Shown: positions 9,163 to 17,998 of the stretch, one piece after another | Layout: every line of letters begins with the position of its first letter | How positions within the stretch are numbered: the first letter of the stretch is position 1 | Assembly (NCBI RefSeq): GCF_000801105.2 | Contig: NC_079516.1 | Span: forward strand, 42,636,908-42,700,907 | DNA: 64,000 nucleotides | Direction: 5' to 3' | DNA from: Raphanus sativus | Taxonomy: Eukaryota; Streptophyta; Magnoliopsida; Brassicales; Brassicaceae | Program-made: the position numbers and the translations under genes | Notes under the pieces: generated by a model | What the model was told of the DNA's origin: nothing | What the model saw: only the letters and a program-made list of their open reading frames with translations | The model's database searches: none

Positions 9163-9225
9163 ATCACTATAAGTTTTAACTAAATTAATTTTTGCTATCT
9201 ATTGTTTACCTTTAAGATGGTTTAT

Positions 9226-9711
9226 GGTTTTATTTAAAATATCCCATTAATGTTTGTTAGTATTACAGGCTTGCATTGGAAATTTTGAAGCAGCAAATTG
9301 ATAACAAAATAACAATTAATTTCTTTCGAAGAAAATAAAAACAAAGCAACTAAAAAAATCTGATTTTCAGAAATAATAAAATTCCCCAATATCTAAATCT
9401 GATTAGATTTAAGATTTTTTGTTTTGTCCTAAATTATTCTAATTACAGAGCGTACGCGATGATCTCTTGGTTCTCTATTAAGTCATCATGGATCCTCAAG
9501 CTCGTGGTCTTTGCTGTAAAACAAAAAGAAAAAAAGATAAGGATGAAACTTGTCTAACTGACTCTATATTCCAATCTCAAGAAAACTAAGTTAAGAAATC
9601 AAACAGTCTAATGCCAAATATGGAGCTAACAACAAAGACAAGTTCAAATTTAGCCAACACATTAAAAGTATCTCTCCACCGTTAATCTTGAGCTTTTCTC
9701 AAGATCTACTG
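9226..9711. other. Intergenic upstream of FLA3-like gene
   Basis: No gene recognised; probably contains distal FLA3-like promoter sequence. Confidence 0.4.
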
Positions 9712-9790
9712 TATATATATACCTAACCAAATCCTTCTATTACAAAACTCAGATTTTGAGATTTAGCTTTCACTATAGAAAAAAATAAGG
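9712..9790 (+). promoter_or_regulatory. Core promoter and 5' UTR of the FLA3-like gene
   Basis: tatatatata at 9712-9721 lies about 70 bp before the ATG, followed by a short A-rich leader (gaaaaaaataaggATGG). It is the best TATA candidate by position; the start site itself is not visible. Confidence 0.5.
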
Positions 9791-10636
9791 ATGGGTCTCA
9801 AGGCCTCCTCTTCTCTCTTCTGTCTCGCCATTTTACTCGGTGTCTCCTCCCTTGTGTCAGCTGTTAACATAACCCGAGCACTAGAGAAATACCCTGAATT
9901 CAGCACCATGGTCGAGTTTTTTGCCAAGACCGAGCTCACACCGATTATTAACAAGCGTCAGACAATCACCGTTCTGGCTCTTAACAACGATGCTATCGGT
10001 TCCATCTCTGGTAGACCCGAAGAGGAGCTCAAGAACATTCTTATGAACCATGTGGTTCTTGACTATTACGATGAGCTCAAGCTCAAGGCTCTCAAGGACA
10101 AGAGCACATTGCTCACCACCCTTTACCAATCCACCGGTTTGGGCCAGCAGCAAAACGGTTTCCTCAACTGCTCCAAAACTAACGGAAAGATTTACTTTGG
10201 TTCTGCTGTGAAAGGCTCTCCTCTAACCGCTGAGTACGTCACGACCGTGTTCCGTAACCCATACAATCTCTCTGTGGTCCAGATCAGCATGCCCATTGTG
10301 GCTCCTGGTCTCGGGGATCCGGTTAAGGTTCCTCCACCACCACCCATGACTCCACCACCGGCTCCATCTCCCAAGAAGGCTGGAGCCACTCCAGCTCCTG
10401 GACCAGCTGAGGAAGAGGATTACGCAGACGCTCCTCCTGGTGCAGCTCCAGAAACCGCACCTGCATCAGCTCCATCAGAAGATGGTTCTCCTGCTCCGGC
10501 TCCAGAGAATGCTGGTAAGAAGAAGATGGCAGCAGCTGATGATGAGGCTGAACCACCTAGTTCTGCTTCTAACACCGGTTTGAGCTTTGGTGCTGTTCTC
10601 TTTCTCGGGTTTGTGGCTACCTTTGCTGGGTTCTAA
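9791..10636 (+). CDS. FLA3: Fasciclin-like arabinogalactan protein, FLA3 type
   Basis: Single-exon, 281 residues, close in length and sequence to Arabidopsis FLA3 as I recall it. Residues 1-24 are a signal peptide (SLFCLAILLGVSSLVSA). One fasciclin (FAS1) domain spans about 25-170, with H1-like TVLALNNDAIGS and an NHVVLDYYDELKL segment. N-glycosylation sequons include NIT, NCS and NLS. A Pro/Ala/Ser/Thr-rich arabinogalactan region follows at about 178-250 (PPPPPMTPPPAPSP, TPAPGPA, SPAPAP), and a hydrophobic C-terminal tail (SFGAVLFLGFVATFAGF) signals a GPI anchor. The mature protein would sit at the outer plasma membrane or wall. Arabidopsis FLA3 is reported to act in pollen and microspore development; that role here is inferred. 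G+C content is clearly higher than the flanks. Confidence 0.95.
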   Translation: MGLKASSSLFCLAILLGVSSLVSAVNITRALEKYPEFSTMVEFFAKTELTPIINKRQTITVLALNNDAIGSISGRPEEELKNILMNHVVLDYYDELKLKALKDKSTLLTTLYQSTGLGQQQNGFLNCSKTNGKIYFGSAVKGSPLTAEYVTTVFRNPYNLSVVQISMPIVAPGLGDPVKVPPPPPMTPPPAPSPKKAGATPAPGPAEEEDYADAPPGAAPETAPASAPSEDGSPAPAPENAGKKKMAAADDEAEPPSSASNTGLSFGAVLFLGFVATFAGF

Positions 10637-11119
10637 GATGGTTTAAGACAGAGAGGGAGTGGAGGACAGTAAGCTGAAAATGGTTACTAACAATATCTAC
10701 ATCACATTAATGTACCTCAATCAATTATTACCAGGGAAAGAAAGTGTGATGTTCTGTCCTGTGAAATAAGTATATGACGAGATTGGTGGTAACCTATGTG
10801 TTTAACTGTTTATCTTCATTCAACGCCATATACAACCCACGAATAAGTGCTTCCAACTAGCACAAATGAAACGATTTAATCCCAAACTAGAATGATCATT
10901 TCAGATCAACCAAACATATCATGAATTTTTAGCATCCAGAAACTGGACATATCCGAGTAATCACAACAAAATGACTAAACAGAGCTCTAAAGAGTTTTCA
11001 CCAAAGTATCAGAAGGAAAGCCTAAAAAGGAAAAGAAAAAAAGCATGCACAGTTGCTCTAGAGAGTTAGATGCTGAAGCGCCTATTTGATTACGTAGCGG
11101 GCCCTATGTGCAGCTTCTC
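10637..11119. other. Convergent 3' regions of FLA3-like and Rdx-like genes
   Basis: Only 3' UTR-type sequence is seen between the two convergent stops (10636 and 11120); no further gene. Confidence 0.5.
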
Positions 11120-12299
11120 TCATTTAATCTTCTCTACGATGTTAGCAACGACCTCCTCCATATCAAGCTCCGTCATGGGTGTGAATGGTTTCTTCATATC
11201 CTACATAAGAAGCAAGTCAGTCACATCATCTTCTGCACAAGTCAAGAAACATTTACGAATTGCATACCAAGTCACTAACAGAAGCAAACATAAGAACAAG
11301 TCAACACTTGGCTTTGATTCAGCTTAATGTAAAAGTCATTATATGATGTATACATATGGCAAAAGCTTGTGAATTATTTGCTTCCGAGAAAAAAAACTCA
11401 AACGAAATGGAACAAGTCAGTCACAGAACAGCGAGTAATGGACATAATGAGAAAAATGAAAGGCTCTTTTTTTTACCAAAAGACTGATGAATGTTTCGCC
11501 GCCTTCCTCACGAATCTCAAAGCATCCACGCCTTGGCTGTTAAACACAAACATAATGTGACAAAAAATCTCAGCCTCAAGCATTTATGAAGCTATCTATA
11601 TACATGGATGTACACAGTTAAAAGATATGAGTAACCTTATCAGGATTGACAGTGACAATGATGCCAGGAACAGCGTTCTCCAAACCTTCCTTCACCTCGT
11701 TGGCTCTCTCCGTGAATGATTTGTGTTGTTTGCTTCAACAAAAACAAGAAACAATACAAACTCAGAACCTCTCATTAGCATAAAGAACAAGTAATCCTGA
11801 ACAAGGAGCAAGATACAACTAATCAGAAACCCTAACAGCAGCATATGAGTTCAATAGCAGCGAGAATGTGTGCAGATTCAAGAACGAAACCCTAACAACA
11901 AGCTTCTGAGACCTAAGGAGACGAATAGAAACCCTAAATATTCGCTTCCACAAAGACGAGAGAGGAGACATTATCGATTTACCAGTGCTCGATCACAATC
12001 GTCTTTTTCTCGGAGGCTTCTTCGTCTTCGTCCTTGTCGTCGTCTACCACAGCTTCCTCCTCCTTTTCTTTCTTGATCTTCTTCGTCGCTGATCCACCTT
12101 CCTTGCCTTTCGTCGTCTTCCTTTTCCTCTTCTCGGGAGATTCGAAGTTCATGAGCTTCGACGACGGCGATTTACCGCCCCCGCGTGCCTGAGTTTGGCT
12201 CCGAGTCTGCCGATCCATGCTTCGTGTCTGCCTCGTCGACGTAGCCACCGCAACTGATTTCCCCTTATCTCCTCCTCCGGTACTCTTCGGCGGCGCCAT
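11120..12299 (-). CDS. Selenoprotein-like Rdx-family protein (At2g24440 type)
   Basis: Four exons by hand: 12299-11983, 11732-11636, 11536-11477, 11200-11120; all introns GT-AG, 184 residues. The first ~100 residues are low-complexity and basic, then acidic (KRKRKTTKGKEGG; DDDKDEDEE), suggesting nuclear location. The C-terminal ~85 residues form an Rdx/SelH-like thioredoxin fold: VIEHCKQHKSFTERANEVKE, GIIVTVNPDKPRRGCFEIRE, and ending EEVVANIVEKIK. The Rdx family normally has a CxxC or CxxU redox motif here; in this model codons 107-110 read Cys-Lys-Gln-His, so only the first Cys is present. Arabidopsis At2g24440 and At4g31360 are annotated as selenium binding. Redox or selenium-related function is from family only. 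The start is the first Met of a long frame. Confidence 0.85.
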
Positions 12300-12670
12300 T
12301 GAATCAAGAGAAAAGCTTCCGTCGCAGCCAAAAAAAAAGTGGTTACTACTCTGTGTGTGACTGATGCTCTCTCTCTCTCTTCTTCTCTTCTTGATATTTT
12401 TTCACTTTTTTCACCCCGCTCTTTATTTTTTTTAACGCTTGTTAAAAGACGTTGGGAAGGACTAAAGTTACTTGGAGAGGACACGTCACGCGGAGTTTGA
12501 ATGGACGGTCATGATTCACTGTTAAATAGTAAAAGACGGTTCAGTATCGTTGGCTTTTAATAAATGAGTATGGTGGTGGTCTTTTATTGTTTACGACGTA
12601 ATCATCATTGTTTCAAAACTTCGTTACGTTTATCGTCCAAAGGGCACGGCCCACATTTACTTATTTATTA
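12300..12670 (-). other. Upstream region of the Rdx-like gene
   Basis: The presumed leader is purine/pyrimidine-biased (ctctctctctcttcttctc on the plus strand at 12367-12385). No clear TATA box is identified and no gene is seen to 12670. Confidence 0.4.
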
Positions 12671-12958
12671 CTCCCCTTTTTCAGAAAAATCCATATTGTA
12701 GAAAGAAAAAAAAAATTACAAATACAATTTTTATTTGCCAAAAAAAAGAAATGGAGTACAACTTTTACTTTTTCAATGTATTATTTAATAAAAAATTTAA
12801 AAAAAAATCTAAAATTAATAATGTTTGTTAGATTTTTATTGGTTAAAGTAATAAGAAAAAATTATTCATAAAAAAATAATGTAGTTATAATAAAATTTAA
12901 AGTGTTTCTTAGTATATATAAAAAATCTAAAATATGTATTTTTTTGAAACCGATGAAG
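12671..12958. mobile_element. Stowaway-like MITE, diverged
   Basis: Left end CTCCCCTTTTTCA after TA, right end cgatgaag before TA. The interior (acttttactttttcaatgta, ttagatttttattggttaaa) matches the better preserved copy at 57372-57618, which identifies it. Confidence 0.7.
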
Positions 12959-13046
12959 TATATTAAAACAAAAGGTTCAATATCCTTTTATATATTTTTT
13001 TCATTGTTTCGGTAAAGAGTTTCATAAAATTAACTAAAATCAACAA

Positions 13047-13062
13047 GCTCTAGTAGCTCAGT

Positions 13063-13095
<33 letters not shown>

Positions 13096-13119
13096 GAGGT
13101 TCGATACCTCCCTGGAGCG
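13047..13119 (+). tRNA. tRNA-Asn (GTT)
   Basis: Canonical 73-nt cloverleaf. The acceptor GCTCTAG pairs with CTGGAGC (one G-U), discriminator G. Anticodon loop CTGTTAACC gives anticodon GTT in stem TGTGG/CCACA. Boxes A (TAGCTCAGTGGTTAGAG) and B (GGTTCGATACC) are intact. caacaa lies immediately upstream (the plant tRNA CAA start motif) and TTTT directly downstream. No intron. Confidence 0.97.
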
Positions 13120-15202
13120 TTTTATATCTTTCTTCCCAAATTTCATGATTTTTTTCTTTTCAAAAAAAAAAAAAATTTAATTAAACGATAGTACAGATAG
13201 AGAAGAGAAGGAAAGCACGCAGCCTGACAACTCTTCAAGAGGATGAATGATGAGAGTGAATGGTGTGGTGTAGAAAATAACTCCAAAAGATTATCCTAGT
13301 AGCCCAAATTACTCAGCTATAATGTAGTAGTAATACGATCTCCACAGATTATCTCCACATGTTTCTTTATTATTTTATTTTTTTGGTCTAAAATGTTTCT
13401 TTATTTTTTAATGATGTAACCTGACTAAAATAAAATAACTAACAAAACAAAGACTCGTGAAAGATTGAGCCGTTTTAGTTAAATGATCTTTAGTTTCATT
13501 TTACTCCAGAGGAATATAGTTTATTTTGATATCTTTTTTGTATCTCATTCCACTCTATCTAGAAATTTGGTCATGACTGAAGAAGTGAAGATCTTCTACC
13601 ATTACTACACTAATGCTTTCCATTACCAGTGTAGTGATTCCAACTTCGTATCACCACCGTCTTTGATGTCCATTATCATCTTTCCACATCCACCTATGAT
13701 TGATGTATTGGTCCAAGAAATATCTACTAAACATATACTTAAGACTTAAAGTGCTGTTACTTGAGATTGCAAATCTTATAAGCTCTTTCTCCATGTCTTA
13801 TCATTTTTTATGCATATTTTATCAGTTCAAACGATTTCTATCAATTCTTCTAAAAGAATTATCATTCTTAGTTTTTCAAAAATACCAAATAATTCATAGA
13901 TAATCGTCTCTAAGTCTTCAATATTTTTCTTTCGCCAAAAAATATATTATGTATATTCATTTCACAATTAATACAATTCCTCAAAGCAATCGCTTAGTTA
14001 TGAACAACTCTAGTTACCTTGAGAATGAGGATAGACTGGAGATTAGTGAGACCATTGTGGAATCTATGAAGAGTTAGCTTCATCTTCTTAAAGTTAAATT
14101 AACCGAAGCAATCCAATGCCTCCAGTACGTTTGGGTCAACAATTTTTGTAACAGTTCCATGCCAAACATGAAAAGAGTATACATTAATTAACGCACTTAT
14201 ATGACTACCTCAGTTATATGAAGATTTATCAGAAACACACTTATAGTAGAAGACATACATTTATTATGATGATTTAAGGCTCTTGAGAGCAACCTTATTA
14301 GTGAGAAACTCTTATAGTTTCTCAAAAGATAATAATATATATTTTTTATTATTATTATTAGTTTCAATTTATTTTAAAATAGATTGACCAATAGATAAGA
14401 ATCAAATATGATTTAATTTTGAGTATCCGAAACACTTGCAAAAAAGTTTTTGCCCCAAATTTCTATGTTTTCTCTTTACTAAGTTTATATTATTTTTTTT
14501 CTAAAATTACCAGATCTTCTAAATTTCACCAATAAAGAAATTCTTACACCACCATTAGACCATCTCGAATAATACATAAAAATTTACTTATATTTCACTC
14601 TAAAATAGAATAACTTTATAATAAAATTGAATTTTCTCCAATTGTTCACTATATAATAGAGTTGATTATACAGTAATGTTGCTTTTATTCCAAATAATGT
14701 TGATTATAGAGTTGATTAGACTAGCCATACGATTTTATCTAAGATTGATTTATAACCTACATTTTCTGTAATGTTCCGTAGATAATGTTTACACAATCAT
14801 AGAAGCAAATGACGATATAAAGATATAAATGTGTCGTAGTTTCTTGTACGATTGAGCATATATCCTGACATTTGAAAAAGTTGAACTGAAAAACAGATTA
14901 TAGCAAGCTTTTACATATTTTGTTTAATAAAAAATCGTTTACACGTAATGATGATAGCTTCGTAGGAAACATTAGGAGAAAAATGTACAAAGAACGGTAG
15001 GTTTTAGTGATCGAGACACTCGTAGTTGATTAAAAACGCGTTTCGTTTTCTTATATGAAGTGCTTGATAAGTTAAACCTATTTACTTTCTGGATGACTAA
15101 GAATTTGAGAAAATATTATAAATTATTTTCTAGAAGTATTCTTCCACAGTTATTTTCAAAACCATCATGGTTCATCTGATAAAAAAATGGTTTTATTAAA
15201 TG
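13120..15202. other. AT-rich gene-poor region
   Basis: About 2 kb without a supportable gene. The longest frames (13483-13903) show no recognisable domain and lie in T-rich sequence. Around 14270-14560 there are inverted short motifs (agtgagaaactcttatagtttctc) suggesting an old MITE. Confidence 0.4.
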
Positions 15203-16010
15203 AACAATACTTGGGTTCACCCCTGAGATGAACTTATGAATTCACATATTTCTTTATTTCAATTATATTGCCAAAAATATTAATGTCACATAAATAAATA
15301 AATTATAAATTACAAAAAAGTAAATTTTAAATCATAAACTCTAAATTCGAACCCTAAACCCAAATCTTAGATTTTTAATTTTAAACTATACTATAAACCC
15401 AAACCTATACCCTAAACCCGAACCTATACTCTAAATCTTAAATCTAAATTTAAATCCTAAACCCTAAACTCAAACCATAAACCCTAAATCCAAACTCTAA
15501 ACCCTAAACCCAAACTCTAAACGCTAAATTCTAAACCTTAAACCCAAAATGTAAATCATAAACCCAAATTTTTTAAATATCTTTGGGTTAATGATCATCA
15601 AATGTATTTTCAAATACATTTTAGTGTATAGAGTTCGGGTTTATGGTTTACAGTTTGGGTTTAAGGTTTAGGATTTAAGGTTTAGAGTTTGGGTTTAGGG
15701 TTTAGAGTTAGGGTTTAGGGTTTATGGTTTGGGTTTAGGGTCTAGGATTTAAATTTAGATTTAGGATTTAGGGTATATAGTTTGGGTTTAGGGTATAGGT
15801 TTGGATTTAGGGTTTAGGGTTTGGTTTAAAATTTAAAATCTAAAATTTGGATTTATGATTTGAATTTAGAGTTTATGATTTAAAATTTACTTTTTTGTAA
15901 TTTATAATTTATTTATAATGTGATATTAATGTTTATGGCAATTTGATTGAAATAAGGAAAGAGTTGAATTTATAAGTTCACTCCAGGGGTGAACCTAAGT
16001 ATTGTTCTTA
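15203..16010. mobile_element. Foldback element with telomere-like internal arrays
   Basis: The terminal arms are long inverted repeats: left gaacaatacttgggttcacc and right ggtgaacctaagtattgttc. Similarity continues inward through ataaattataaattacaaaa versus its complement near 15895. The inner arms are degenerate CCCTAAA repeats at about 15340-15560 and TTTAGGG repeats at 15640-15850, meeting around 15600. The unit is an ~800-bp near-palindrome with no coding capacity. The target-site duplication is unclear. Confidence 0.8.
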
Positions 16011-16516
16011 TTGAATCCGATGAAAATTTGAACGAATTAGTTTAAATTCAATAGTGTTATTGTCCAAAATAATACAGTACTTTTCTATATTTAAGCGGGA
16101 ATTGCGATAACCACTGATACAAATACCAATACTAATTATTTATTAGTCGATGGCCTATAGTTCAATTATTAATCAACACTAGATTCTATCGATACAAATG
16201 TTAGTCAGTCAATATTGACGACGTAATCCAAGATAATTGTCTGTATTTATCAGAATATAAATCTACAACTTCGAAGTTAATTATGATATTGACCAAGTAG
16301 TGATGTTATAGGATCGTTTGTTGTAATTAAGTTTAAATCAGGAATTGATTTTCTTCAAACGTAAAACTATTTGACTGTTTCTGTTTGGCTAGTCGATACA
16401 TATACTATAAGTCTACAAGCGTTTTGGGCAAATTAATATCTGTATAAGCGTTTGTTGTCGGGCCAAATTAATATTCTTAAGAAGTTAGGAAAACACTGGA
16501 AGAAAGCCAATAGTTG
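16011..16516. other. Intergenic, no gene seen
   Basis: AT-rich sequence between the foldback element and the SINE. Confidence 0.4.
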
Positions 16517-16528
16517 TCCGCAATACTT

Positions 16529-16778
16529 TTTTTTTTTTTTTTTTTTTTTTTGTTTAACCTGGGGGTATCCCAGGCCCAGAAGGCCCAGACTAATCCCCAA
16601 GGGGAAGGAATGCCCACGGATAGACGCCCCTCCCAGTTTTTCAAATGGGCCGAAAACATGGCCCATATCCGTGTGGGTGACAAGAGCGTTGCAAGGTAGT
16701 TCCCTCCGGCGTGGATCGAACCCCCTACCTGGGTGCAGGCGGGGACCCGTCCTAACCATTGGGCTACAACGTCTTGTC
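16529..16778 (-). mobile_element. SINE, tRNA-derived, with 12-bp target-site duplication
   Basis: Minus-strand SINE. The tRNA-derived head has box A (TAGCCCAATGGTTAGGAC) and box B (GGTTCGATCC) near 16720-16770; the body runs left to a poly(A) tail seen as a T-run at 16529-16550. It is flanked by tccgcaatactt at 16517-16528 and 16779-16790. The tail is long and the duplication perfect, so the insertion is probably recent. The head is unrelated in detail to the tRNA-like array units. Confidence 0.92.
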
Positions 16779-16790
16779 TCCGCAATACTT

Positions 16791-17998
16791 GTACCGTAAA
16801 GAATGAACATATATATAACACGTTTGTTCCAAATGGTATCGGAGTGCGGAAACTAAAATGTGAGCCTGATATCCAAATTTATATTATTAATCATTCAAAA
16901 TTTTTGTAATCAAAGATTACATAATGATCACAAATTATCAATGATAATTGATTCCACATTACATCTTATAACGATTGCAAATTAATCGAGGGGAAATATA
17001 TTGACTGCAAACATATATACGAAGTTTTCACATACACAAAACGTCGTGATTCTCTCTCTCTACACACTTTTACGATGCATACACATTACAAGATTTCGTA
17101 CGGCGTACTTGTGCATGAATCTGATTAAGTTCCTAACTAAATTTTATAGATAGACTACAGATGTGAATATATATGTCTATATGAGTGTGTATATATATAA
17201 GGTAACATGAATTAATAAGGGTACTAAAAGGAGAATTTCTTGACCGACTACACAAAATAAATTAAACAAAGATAAAACTTGGACGTGGGAGGTTTAGCTG
17301 CTTGTACTTGAAGACTCTTATTAGGTGAGAGCTTCATGCAGACTCTCTCTTCCACAATTTTCTTATTTCTCTATATTATAATTTCTACTCAATTAGACTG
17401 GCACTGTCATTTAATTATTCATTTCTAAAATAGTCACATAAAACCATCTCTTGAAAATTTAATTTTTACAAAGAAGTCGTAATTTGAAAATTTTGTTCCT
17501 GAGAATACCAAATTAAAAAATTAAAATAGACAAAAAAATTGTTATCTAATAGAAATTCATATATAATTCGATCAAATATGAAGCAAAATCGTGTTAAAAT
17601 AATTGTGTTTTATTCGTATGCATGACAAAAGTAAGAAGAAAAAGAAAACCTAATCTTTGTTTTCTTCCTTCATCCTTTCCTCAGAATAGTCACAAGTTAT
17701 CCATGTCTCATGATATATAAATACCCCAAAGCCCTAATCTCATAAAGTTTTGGCTGTCTTTTTATTTTCCTTCCATGCAAGTAAGTCCAATCTCTCACCC
17801 TATACACTAATCTTGTTATTTTCTTCTTTGCAAACCCTCCTTTAGGTCATTAATTTTAGAGAAACATTCTAAGAATCTTAGGATTCTATGTTTCTCTCGT
17901 ATTCTCATGGATATGAAACTTAGACATGCTGCTATACATTTTTTGAAGCAGATATAGAGGTACCTTGATTTGGAGTTAACTAAAGAACGTATAAATTA
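16791..17998 (+). promoter_or_regulatory. NAC gene upstream region, TATA box and uORF
   Basis: tatataaata at about 17713-17722 is a good TATA box, putting a leader of about 250 nt before the NAC start. The leader contains a small uORF at 17888-17923 (ATG to TAG, 11 codons). A leader intron between gcaag/gtaagt near 17778 and an acceptor near 17845 is possible but uncertain. Farther upstream is AT-rich with nothing recognised. Confidence 0.5.

Larger units (their letters stand above)
7800..9225 (-). repeat. Orphan copy of the RING-gene upstream region
   Basis: 7800-8438 and 9163-9225 together match 3660-4012: shared tttggtatttataa, gtgttcactttcctttt, ttttccgtgctggtcaagta, tatctcaggttcat, and after the inserted element taaattaatttttgctatct. 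The RING coding sequence does not follow, so this copy has lost or never had its gene. The middle is a hAT-type insertion. Confidence 0.75.

Noticed and set aside
12149..12484. A 111-codon frame antisense-shifted to the Rdx-like gene start
   Set aside because: It is another frame of the same strand through exon 1 and the leader; the splice-consistent Rdx frame explains the region.
13483..13903. Two frames of 67-88 codons
   Set aside because: No recognisable domain, no codon bias, and surrounding DNA looks intergenic.
16433..16821. Several overlapping frames of 61-125 codons on both strands
   Set aside because: They all lie over the SINE and its poly(A) tail.
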